Shown in pieces: positions 20,237-30,078 of a DNA stretch of 32,959 nt (its first letter is position 1; every line of letters begins with the position of its first letter). Under the pieces are notes generated by a model. It did no database searches. It was not told where the DNA came from and saw nothing but the letters and a program-made list of their open reading frames with translations. Location: contig LSYV01000006.1 in the NCBI GenBank assembly GCA_001584585.1, positions 1,934,504-1,967,462 on the forward strand. The letters are read 5' to 3'. The stretch is from Gonium pectorale. Its lineage: Eukaryota > Chlorophyta > Chlorophyceae > Chlamydomonadales > Volvocaceae. The position numbers and the translations under genes were made by a program.

Positions 20237-21246
20237 ATGGGCGTGCAGCTGGGACCCTGGGCTGCGCTGCTTTCGTTTGCGGCCTTGCTGATCCTCAACA
20301 GCACGCTATGGTTGTCACGTCGTTACAAGGTTGTTACCCCCGCGCAGAGCCGCACGGTGCCGCTAACCCGCTATTGGCTGGGCCACGCGCTCGCTCACAC
20401 TCCTCTCCACTTCCGTGCCCACCCTATACACGCCGGTCCACAGACGAGGTTACTGGGCGCCAGGCGAAGCCAGCTAACAGCGGAGATCGCCCACCTGCGC
20501 CGCGAGGCGGCCAAGCTGAACACGCCCAGCACTTACGCCAAGTGTGCTCGGTTTCAGCGGCTGGCTAATGCCAAGGACAAGGAGCTGTCTGAGCTGGGCG
20601 GGGGGCCGGCCGTGCCGGGCGTACCAGAGCGCCTGATCCTGCTGTGCAACGCCGTCAAGGTAAGGTGGGGCAGAGGCGATGCAGCGGCCTTTGTAGCCTG
20701 GGAGGCGGCAACACAACAAGGAGCATAGGCTCCATCCGTGACCTCTGCCTCAGGCTGTGACCCTGGCCATCACGTCGGCTGAGGCTGCTTCAGCAGCACG
20801 CGAAATGCCGTTCCTTAGTCGTAACCTAATCGTCCCAGCATCTATCGCCTTGCCTCGTTACGTCCGCCTTCGCCGTGCACCTCTCCACCCCTCGCTTCCC
20901 TACTGCCTCTCCAATCCGCCAGGTCCTCATCCTGGGGCTGGCAACCCTGACCCTGTGGGACACGCCCATCGCCCAGGTGGTGCCCCGCAGCGTCGCCGCG
21001 CCTCTGGGGCGCCTACTGGCCTTCCCGCGCGGCGCCGACCTGGCGGCTTTCGGCGGCGTGGCGGTGACGCCCTGGCTGGCTCTGGTGGAGGCGGCCACGA
21101 CGGCGCTTGCGCGCGCTGCGTTCCCGCCGCTGCAGACCGGGGCTGCGCAGGTTGATCCGGAGAGGCTGCAGCGCGAGGCGGAGGCGACGGGGCGAGGGAG
21201 GGCAGGCGCCGCAATGCAGGCACAGGCAGCGGCACAGGCGCAGTGA
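20237..21246 (+). CDS. GET1: GET1/WRB-like tail-anchored protein insertion receptor
   Basis: GET1/WRB (CHD5 family), with a partner subunit, receives tail-anchored proteins from the GET3 ATPase at the ER membrane. Exons: 20237-20329, 20444-20659, 20923-21246; 210 aa. The layout matches the family: TM1 near residues 7-27 (PWAALLSFAALLILNSTLWL), a cytosolic coiled coil at about 38-82 with LTAEIAHLRREAAKLNTPST then YAKCARFQRL, TM2 at about 95-115 spanning the exon 2/3 junction, the conserved loop VVPRSVAAPLGRLLAFP, and TM3 at about 146-168. Intron 1 (20330-20443) has a weak GTTGTT donor, is 114 nt and contains no in-frame stop, so a 248-aa retained form is possible. The spliced form fits the usual spacing between TM1 and the coiled coil. 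Confidence 0.88.
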
Positions 21247-22319
21247 GGGCTGCAGGGGTCCGGTGCGCCGCCGAGGGCAGATCAGGAATACGCAGTGGAG
21301 GAGGCAGGGCAGGAAATTAGAGTTACCTGGACACACGCGCAGGACCGGAGTTTACCCGTGGGAAAATGGGAACTTGGTTGTACCAGGCGAGGTGGTTACG
21401 ACGAGCGGGAGCCGTGGATGGCCGTGGGAGCCGTGCTTAACTCTTGGCGCGGGAGGTGGGGGTATCACGGAATCACGTATCCTATCCGTGTCCATAATCT
21501 CACGGATGGTACCCCTGGCGAGGCCCAGATGTGCAGTTTGGGCAGGTTTTGTGCGTCACTAGGGCACAAGGTCTCTGCGTCCTTGTCAGCGCGCGTCCCT
21601 CGTCCACGGCCTCCTAGGCCAGGCTCTCGGCAAGCGAGACATCTGCTCTCATGTAACCAACAGAGCGGCGACCAAAGGTCACGATTGATGGTGGCCACGC
21701 GCGCGAAACCCCGAGCAAGGCTGGTGTGATACAGCGTGGTTGGGGCTTGGTATCCTCCGGGGAGGGTAGGGTGGGTTGGGATAGGGCCGTGGGGGGGGGG
21801 GCCCGCCCTGCGGCAGGCTGGTCACGAGCGTAGTAGGGCAGTGAGAGGAAGTGGAAGGAGCTAGCGGGACGCACGCGTTGCGCGGGCAGCTCTCAGTGCT
21901 CTTGTCATTTATGCTCTTCAGCTCGTTGCTTCCAAATATACAGCGCACATGAAGCGCTGCAGCCTTCAGGTACGGACCGTACGGGTCTCCTTGGCGTCCT
22001 TCTGCTGCCGCGAGGCTGCCGGCGACTGTTCAAATCCTTCCAGGACATTATTGCGCTAGCTCGGCGGGACTGCCGCACGCAAGGAAGACCGCATTGACCA
22101 AAGAAGCCACACGCAGAAGCTGAGCGAACAGTAGCAGGATCCTACGTGACTGTTCGCAAATACAATCTTAATAATTAGTTAGACTGTTAAAATGTAAGTC
22201 AGTCAACAGGGTGGGGCCCGGTCGTCGGGCAATCTGACCTGCTTCGTCTGGTCCCTGGCACGCTCTGCAGGGCACGGGGCTGCGGCTGCAGTAAAGAGGC
22301 GTTCCGGATTATCCTATGG
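21247..22319. other. Intergenic: GET1 3' UTR and promoter side of tetraspan gene
   Basis: The left part is the GET1 3' UTR, ending probably near the TGTAA at 21652. The remainder, AT-richer near 22150-22200, should hold the promoter of the next plus-strand gene. GTACGGACCGTAC at 21970-21982 is a small palindrome. A short ATG frame followed by a donor-like GTACGG near 21949-21970 might be an upstream exon, but I found no in-phase partner. Confidence 0.5.
21652..21656 (+). terminator. TGTAA polyadenylation signal, probably for GET1
   Basis: TGTAA on the plus strand about 405 bases after the GET1 stop. Another copy at 22193-22197 is less likely. Confidence 0.4.
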
Positions 22320-23922
22320 ATGTCCTGGGTGACCAACATGCTTGTCACGACCATATACTACCTGCTCTCGGGCGTGACGTTTTACAAGTTGCTGGGAGCA
22401 TCTGGACAGACAGCACTGAACGTGGAGACGCTCGTCATGAACCGCGTGTGGCGGGCACCGCTCGCTGCCACGCTGCTTGGCGCCCTCCTCGTGTTCGGCT
22501 TCAACATGTTCAGCTGCTGCATCCTGCTCAAGTAAGTCGACCCCTTCTCTCCCCTCTGCTGGTTGGTCTGGACATCACCGCCTGCTGGCTTGGCACCTTG
22601 CAGAAAGTCCGTCAACCGGAGCGGGCCCGGGTTCGGGTATGGCTTCATGGTTGCCTTCTGCTTCACGCTTGCCTTCTTCTGCCTCCTCGTGGGCCTCATT
22701 ATGGACAGCTTCCGGGACGTTCTCCGCTCCAGCTTGGAAGGCAGTAAGTTCTGCATGCGAAGGGGGTGGTATCGGCCGACTTTGCTTACGGTCTGTGCCG
22801 ACTGCACTAACTCTGTGCAGAGTCCACGTGGACCAAGTACAGCACCGAGCTGTACATTGGAGCTGAGGTGTTCGCCTTCATATGTTTCGCCATGTTCATA
22901 CTTTTTTTCCTAACGCTGGTCATCTTCCAGAGCGCCGTCACAGACCACCTGGGGATCAGTAAGTTGCCGTGTGTCTCCCGTGGACTCTCGTACAAGTTTA
23001 GTCAGCTGGGCGGTTTGTGTGCTTGTGTTGCCCATACCACTCTAGTTTCTGTGGATTAAATGGGTCGTCTGAATGGGCCGTTGAGCTGACCATTTGGTGG
23101 GTGCTCGTTCCCGCAGACACTGAGATGACCAACCCATACGTGCCGATGGCCGACCCGGCTGCGCTTGGGCTTGCCACGGCGGGAGCAGGCCTTGGGGCTG
23201 TCGCAACAACCAGCGACGGCAAAGCTATCTCGTCCACTGACCCGCAATTCAGCAACGCCCAGTATAACCCCAATGACTACATGACCAGCGACCAGTACAA
23301 CCAGTACTATAGCACGCAGTATAATCAGGGCGCAGATGCGTACCAGACGACGACAGAGTTCAACACGAACGAGTATGCGTACGACCAGGAGCAGGTAGGA
23401 TTCGAAGGCACTGCACTGTGCTCGGTGCGGCTTTAAGTCGGTGCCTGTGAACATCCAGGCGACAGGAGCGCCCACGCACACGTGTTGAGCTGTCTCGCTC
23501 GGTTGCATTAAGGCTTTTTGATGATCTTTTCCTAGTACAGCTTTCGTGCCTGACTGAATCCTTGGCTTTGTCATGTTTGCCACGGGGCTGGTCTACGGCG
23601 TTTCTTAAAAGGACTCTGCGACACAGACTGTCCCTTATCTTAGCTATGGTCCTACCCGTGTATGCAGGGCTACCAGGCGCCATACGACAACGCTGGCTAC
23701 AGCGCTGTGCCGGGCGCCGGGTCTGGTGCCGCCGGCGCGGCAACACCGGCCTACGCTGCCGCGCCTCCGCCCGCATACAACGACCATGCGGTCGCCTCTG
23801 CAACCGCCTTCTACTCGCAGCAGGGTGGCTACAACTCGCAGGGCAACTTTGCGGCACAGGGCTCGTTTGCGCAGAGCTCATACACCACTCCCGCCCCGGG
23901 TGGGCGCGAGCAGCAGCTATGA
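22320..23922 (+). CDS. Four-TM membrane protein with Tyr/Gln/Asn/Gly-rich tail
   Basis: Family not recognised. Exons: 22320-22531, 22604-22743, 22821-22958, 23117-23394, 23668-23922; 1023 nt, 340 aa, all phases agree. Four hydrophobic segments lie at about 3-25, 48-70, 84-106 and 130-153; the third and fourth contain GFMVAFCFTLAFFCLLVGL and FAFICFAMFILFFLTLVIF. The remaining 175 or so residues are a low-complexity tail, first NPNDYMTSDQYNQYYSTQYN-like, then Gly/Ala/Pro/Gln with regular Tyr. Four membrane spans plus a Tyr/Gln/Gly tail recall synaptophysin-type MARVEL proteins, but that is only an analogy of layout. The start at 22320 is favoured; the frame stays open for some codons upstream, so a 5' extension is possible. 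Splice donors are strong GTAAGT types. Confidence 0.82.
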
Positions 23923-24715
23923 GGCCACAAGGTGCACCTTGATTGATGAGGATGCTAATGTGCTAGGTGGCTTTGGAGCAACCATCGGACTAGAGTACTA
24001 TCTAGGTCGGCTGACGTGTGCATATCTGCGACTTGACTCTTTAGGAGCGCTACGGTGCAAAGGGGCGATTAAGGGGCGCGAATCGCTCAGTGCTCTATAT
24101 AGTAGCTGTCAGATAGGCAGCGTATTCGCTGGGTATGACCTAGACTAGAACCCGACTGAAGCGGATTCCGGGCGTGATTGCCCTGGAACATTTATTGGAG
24201 ATACCTGACGTGTGCAACTTCACCGTCTCCGTGATCTTGGATACTGTTTGATGCAGCGGAGCATGGCTGTCATTCCTGAAGAGGGTGCTTGCTGAGCGGT
24301 GGGGAGCAAATGGCGCAGTGCGGCAGCAGGCATCTATCGTCGTGGCCTTGGTGTGTGTATAGAATATGATATGGAGTTGTGCATGGAGTAAGGACGTCGA
24401 AGAGGGTATGGGGAGGGCTGGTTGAGCGCCGTACGGCGGGTTGTAACCCGATGCGTGCCGGAGCGGTCCGCTGCTCATAAGCTCCCAAGTGCAAGTGGAC
24501 TGTCTCTACATCACAGAAGGTACGTGCATATACTACCACGGGATACCTGAACAGCGACCTGATCACCCAACGCTGTTCACATCACGATACACCAATCAAC
24601 TGGAAATCGGGGCGGTAGAGCCTAACACGTTCCGCGCTATTGGTGACGAAGATGCCGACTTGAGCATCCTTCGCGTACATAAACGGAGTAGACTGCCAAT
24701 TCTTTACCGAGAACG
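23923..24715. other. Intergenic between two plus-strand genes
   Basis: The first 520 bases are the 3' UTR of the tetraspan gene, up to a TGTAA at 24442. The remaining roughly 270 bases, less GC-rich, should be the promoter and 5' UTR of the LYR-ApaG gene. No supported coding sequence. Confidence 0.55.
24442..24446 (+). terminator. TGTAA polyadenylation signal of tetraspan gene
   Basis: TGTAA on the plus strand 520 bases after the stop at 23922. Confidence 0.5.
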
Positions 24716-27009
24716 ATGACGAAAGCGGCGTTGCAAATCTATCGAACCTTTTTGCGTCAAGCAAGGCGGATGGCGAAACGCGAGATTGAGCTTGAGGTAG
24801 GGTTGGGCGCTTCTCGCACGTCAGCATCACCCTCGCAAACATGCATCGCTCACACGTATGACTGTTGCTCCGACAGTTGCAACACACTAGACGTGTCAAC
24901 CGCCGGACCGCTAACCCCGTACCACACGTCGCCGCGAACCCCCCTCTCCACACTAGATCCGGAAGCCAGTGTCAGACAACTGGGGGAGCCACAACTACAG
25001 TGAAGCCGGCCTGGCCTACCAGGCGGCCGCTATGGCGCAGCTGCTGGGCCCGGGCCTGCGGTTCTTCCCGGGTGCGGAGACGCTGAACGCGGAGGGCTTG
25101 CGGCGCGTCCTGCGGGCCAACTTCAAGAGCCACAAGAATGAGAGCGATGTGGAGGCGCCCCGCCTACTTGGGGAGGTACGTGCCTTGCAGCATGCGTAGC
25201 CTGCCCCGTCGGGGTAAGCCCGCAATACAAGGCTGACAGCCGGGCGCACTCATGGTTATGGGGCTCAAATCTGTACCCAGGCAGGCGCGTTGCCGTACGC
25301 CGAGAGAGCCCCTGGAACATGCTGGCTGCACACACGTGCCGTGGTGGCACCCCACACACGCCCTCCCGCCGCTTCCCCACCCAGGCGCTGTCGGCGCTGC
25401 GCGTCCTGCTGGACCAGCTCTACATGCACCGCTGCTCGTCCAGTTGTACAACAGATGGGGTCCGCATTGACGCCACCTCCAAATTCAGCACGGTAAGCTC
25501 ACTATGGCCGATGCCGCAGCCGTACCCGGCAGCAAGGGCGCACTGCACCGTGTGTGCTGTGAGTTACATATCCCAACCCAACGTGTCCTGCGGCTTGCAC
25601 GGGCCCGTGCCTGCACGGCATACCGGTAGAGCACCTGCCCTAACTCATCCCCCCCCGCTACTGCGTCCGCCCACACCCGCGTCCGCTGGTTTCCAGGCGG
25701 CGACGGCCCTGAATGGGCGCACACAGAACCTCTTCAGCTACCGGATCCGGGTCACGAACCAAAGGTGCGGCTGCGCCATGCGGTCGCTCCGGATGCACCT
25801 CGCACCGGTATGGGCCGCGAGAGCCGTGCATTGCAGGACGCAAACGTGGCTATCACCCCGATCCTGGCGTTGCCGTTGCATTGTCAGTGCCTGGCCGTGC
25901 ACCCCCAATGAGCGACGACACGAAGGAGTCCTTGCCTGTTGCGTACACCGGGCTGAGGACGTGGCACACCTGCAATCGCGACCCTCAATGCGGCAAGGCG
26001 CGGGCAACGCGAGCTGTCCTTCTGAAGCCCCGACCGCTGCCGGGACGCGCAGGCAGGAGCCGATTCAGGTGCTCGGCCGGGAGTGGACCATCCAGGTGGG
26101 GGCGGGCCTGCCGGGCTGGCGATTCCACGGCTGGCTTGCGTTGCTTGGGTACCTTTTCCGCTGCCTTGTCCTTGCCTGGCCATGTCGACTTTTCATAAAG
26201 CGCCTTGCACATGGCAGCTTAGAACATTGCACTGCACGCACCATCATACCTGCGCCCTCCCCCTTCCAGAACGACAGGGGCAACGTTGTGGTGCAGCTGC
26301 CGCACGTACCCGGCAACGCGATCGTAGGTGCGCCGGCGGCGGGGGCGTGCCTCGGCCAGCCGGGGTTTCGGGTTTCGGGACACTGTCGGCGCTCTCTTTC
26401 CTTCCTTCCTGACTGGCCACATGCCTTGCCCACACCCTTGCCATGCAGCCCTCCCTGGCGCACAGCATCTTCATCCCCCGTCTCCGCACTGTGCATGTCG
26501 TGTAACGCATGTAATGTAATGCGTTGGCACCCTCTGGATGCCCTCGTTACCCGAGCAGGCCAGAAGCCAATCATCCCCCCGGGCCACGCCTTCGAATACA
26601 TCAGCGGCACCGACCTGGACACGTCGGCTGGGCGGCAGGAGGGCAAGCTGGAGGTGGGCTGGCCGGCGGGCATCGCGATGGGTCGGCGTACTTGCAGCCT
26701 GGGTGGGAGTGCCGTACTCCGGCTGGTGCTCCGTATTCCGGCCCTCACTGCAGAAGCCGGTCGCCTCTTCGAAGGCAAGGTTTAGGAAGGGACATACATT
26801 TGCGCTTTGTACACTGCCGCCATAACAGCCGCGCCCTGCCTCCGGGCGCAAAACACAAAGCTGACTCCTCCTCAATGCCCCATTTCCACCCTCCCAACCA
26901 CCCGCCGCAGATCGGCGTGCTGGAGGGCAACCCGCTGAAGGTGTCGCGCGTCTTTATGGGCACGGTCGCGCCCTTCCTGCACATGCGGCCGGACGTGTAC
27001 CGCCGGTAG
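24716..27009 (+). CDS. LYR-like domain fused to ApaG domain
   Basis: Exons: 24716-24796, 24957-25175, 25385-25492, 25697-25764, 26053-26095, 26270-26327, 26559-26653, 26911-27009; 771 nt, 256 aa, all phases agree. Residues 1-136 look like an LYR (Complex1_LYR) helical bundle: ALQIYRTFLRQARRM has the YR motif plus the basic helix, and RRVLRANFKSHKNESD and ALSALRVLLDQLY fit later helices, with an insert of about 50 residues after helix 1. LYR proteins usually serve mitochondrial Fe-S or complex assembly with acyl carrier protein. Residues 137-256 are an ApaG (DUF525) beta-sandwich: FSYRIRVTNQ, PIQVLGREWTI, GNVVVQLPHVPGNAIVG, PPGHAFEYISGTDLDT and EGNPLKVSRVF. The ApaG call is firm; the LYR call is moderate. 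Introns 3-6 are all frame-preserving and stop-free. Confidence 0.85.
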
Positions 27010-28810
27010 TGCTGCGTCCGGTCGGGGCTGGAGCCGGGGTGCCAGTGCGAGGCGGCGGCCCTGGCCCAGCCCAGGCTGAGCCGTTGCCTCGCGCCAAGGG
27101 CCATGCCCCCGTGTGGCGGTCCCTGCAGGCCCGCCGCGCTGCGGGCCCGGGAGGTGCTGAAGCCGGCTGCCTGCTGGCGCGCCCCGAGGCATGCAGCTGC
27201 CGGTCCATGGTTGGGTGGTGACGCTGCCCCTGCCATTGGACCGAGCGGCATCGGGACTGGCGTAAGTACCGTGCGGAGGGAAGGGAGGGCGCTTGCGGGC
27301 TGCGGCGCCGCGCACCATCCACAGGTGCGCAGGTGTATGGGCTGTGCGGTGCGTCAGGCTGGATGGTGCTGTCGGGTAGTTGTGTCAGTCGGACGGACGG
27401 GCTTCCTTTGTTTGTGGGCACCTCTGCAGCTATGCTGCATGGCCGGTACCGCTGCGTGCCGGTGGGTGCCGAGGGCGTGCAGGGGCAGGGCAGCGCGCGG
27501 CCGGCGCTCGGATACCGTACCCGTGGAGGTTCTCAGACAGGATGGGCTTGGGAATGCGGTGCTGCCGTACGTGCGCCTTCTGCCGTGCGTGGCTTGGCAA
27601 GTAGGGAGGTCTCCGCAGTGGACGGATGCCGAGCACCGGTGGCGGTGTGGTGAATGGCTTTCTTGTTTGATAGCCGGGCGGATGCCGCTTGCATTCGTCG
27701 AAGGCGCTGGGATGGACCTTGAGCCAACCCTTAGATGATACTGCTGACAGGGAACTTTGCTGTCGACGGCGCAACAGCTCCTGTTGGCGCGACTGTATTC
27801 TTCGTGGCTGCCTAGCTTTGCGAGACAGCGAAGCAGGGGTCTTGCGAGGGCCGACGTACTGTGCAGCATCTTGGATGAGGAATGGAGCGAGTGGCCTTAC
27901 ATATGGCTGCCCATTTCCGGGACCGACATCCTGCATAGCCGCGTGCAAAACGCGACACGGGACCAAGACATATAATCGACGTTGACAATGAAGCCTATGC
28001 CGCCTGTGGCTGCTTGTATCATAGGCCAGCCGAGCTGCAATAAATATCCAGGGGGTTCAGGGTTCGTGGCCCAGCACCAGAGGTACGGGCACCTTCGCCG
28101 CACTGCCATCACATGCACACGACCATGTATCACACTCATACCGTATTTACTTTTTATGTACAGAAGTCATGCATAGAGAGCCTGTCAGAAGTCAATACCG
28201 TAGCAACCATGACATGACAATCATATACCACGTCTTGGGAAGAAACGAAAAGAGGGTAACACCCTGACAGATGGAGGTGCGGGCGCGTTGGAAGGACACG
28301 GATATGGGCGGGTGGAAGGAAGACTGGACCAGCCAGCGCACTAGCAAAATTTGAAGTCCATATTGGACTGTACGGCAAGTCACGTCCTGTTGAGCGCCAC
28401 AGAAGAAAATGTATTTAACATACGAGCACTTACGCCAGGTCGCCGGGACCTTTCCCACACACACAAACCTTCATCAGCAACACCACTCGTGCATACCAAG
28501 CCTTCAGCCGAGCTCACGGCCATTCAGATTCGGCTGCTTCCCAGCTTCAAGTCATTCTGCACATATATTGATGAGGCTGATCAGTGGTCACGCAAACGAA
28601 CACGAGAGGCCATCAAGTGCACCAAACGCCATTTTGGACGCTCGAAACGGCATTTTCTCAGACTGCCCGGTACGAACTGCATAAATCCGCACTGGCACGT
28701 GTCGGGGTGTCGGCGACCACCTACAGCGGTGCACCCTTCGGATGTGCGCTTGTATGCTGCCAGCCACAGCCCTCCCGCCTTGCATTGAGTCACCACCGAG
28801 TCGAACATTT
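27010..28810. other. Convergent intergenic region
   Basis: This lies between the stop of the LYR-ApaG gene and the stop of the C2 gene (minus). The first 700 bases are GC-rich and the rest AT-richer. I see no recognisable protein, tRNA or repeat family. TTACA at 27897-27901 could be a minus-strand TGTAA signal for the C2 gene but is about 910 bases away. I found no plus-strand TGTAA in it. Confidence 0.5.
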
Positions 28811-30078
28811 TTATTTGTGAGCCATGGGCACAGCCGGGTAATGGGGCGCCGCCGGCGGGGCGGCGTAATACTGCATGGGAGGGGGAAAGCAGCCGGCCGG
28901 CGGCGCACTCGGCGGCGGCGCGGCATAGTACGGCTGCATGTAGGGCGTCGGCGCCATGTACGGCATGTGGTGCCCGGAGGGTGGCATCATGTACGGCGCT
29001 GGCATCGTCATGTACGGTTGGTGGGCGGCTGCCGCCGGCCGAAGGTTCTTGTTGGGCGCCCAGCTGAGGGCGACGGCGATAAAGCCATGCTGCTTGCGGC
29101 TCTTCTTGGAGAGGACGGGCACGTTAATCCGGTCGGTGCCGGCCTCTCGGGCCTTGGCCAGGGAGAAGGTGGCCGACCCAATGTGGTCGTCCCGGCCCAC
29201 GTCCTCGTCCTGAGGGCGGCGCGGCATGGCGGGAGGGAGGGACAAAGGTGAAATAAGGCATCGAGTGTGTTACATCAGTGCCCATAGTGAAAAGGGCCAT
29301 TGACTGCCACCGAGTGTCGTGTCATTCCGACGTCGGCTGGGGCTGTCCCTGTGATGGTCCCAAAGGGAGCCATGAGGGGGCGTCTTCGAAACGGCCTGGC
29401 CTACTATGTCATGGTCCCTCGGCACCGACATCAGCGACTACCTGGCCCCTTGCATCGGCGCCGATTGAGCATGCACAGAGGCCAAGTGCACCTTCGGTAT
29501 TTCTGGTTACGCTGCGCAACGTATCTGCCTGAATTCATACCAGCATATTGTGTGGCCAGGCCACTCCTGAGCCCTGACTGCTGCGCCCCTTGCGTTCCCG
29601 TGTAGTGCTCACCTTTATGTCGAGCTCCACGTCGTTCTCGTTAATGACGTTGAACTGGAAGGTCTGGTTCCACACGGGGTTGCGGCCGCCGTCGGTAGCG
29701 GTGCGGGTGCGGAACGTCTGGCCGCCCACGCGGATGATGCAGTAGGGGTCCTGCCTGCAGGGGCGCAGGGGTCAAAGCGAAAGGAAACGAGGGTTCCGGA
29801 AGAGGTGAGAACCCGTGTCGAGCATGAAGTGAGGCAATTGAGTAAGCCTTCCTGGACCTTAACTGCGTGCCCGAACAATCCGGGTAACCACTGCGTGCGA
29901 AAATGAATTCCAGGAGCCCGCTGCTCAAGACAGCAGCGATCCCGTGCTATTAGGAGTGCAGCCGGTGTCCCGACGGCGCATGCAGTGCAGCCCACACGTA
30001 CTTGCCGAACCAGTCACCGTCCTTCAGGTCCTTGGCATACTCCAGGGTAATTGACATGACGCCGGCCTCGAGTGCCAT
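28811..30078 (-). CDS. Single C2-domain protein with Pro/Tyr/Met-rich tail
   Basis: C2 domains bind phospholipids, often with calcium. Exons (minus): 30078-30002, 29754-29613, 29209-28811; 618 nt, 205 aa, phases agree. Residues 1-125 form one C2 domain: MSITLEYAKDLKDGDWFGKQ with DPYCIIRVGG, then NPVWNQTFQFNVINENDVEL and KDEDVGRDDHIGSATF. Acidic residues are present in both calcium loops (Asp20, Asp22, Asp28; Asp74, Asp76, Asp80, Asp81), so calcium binding is plausible. Residues 131-205 are a low-complexity tail of Pro, Tyr, Met and Ala with repeated PYM-type units and a MAHK end. No signal peptide and no membrane segment. The layout recalls small plant C2 proteins of the SRC2 type, which also carry Pro/Tyr/Gly-rich tails (analogy). 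Confidence 0.92.

Noticed and set aside
25319..26785. A 488-codon open frame on the plus strand as a single-exon gene
   Set aside because: It contains ApaG exons separated by sequence with no domain content; splice sites and ApaG continuity show that it crosses introns. Its stop-free nature is reported as a finding.
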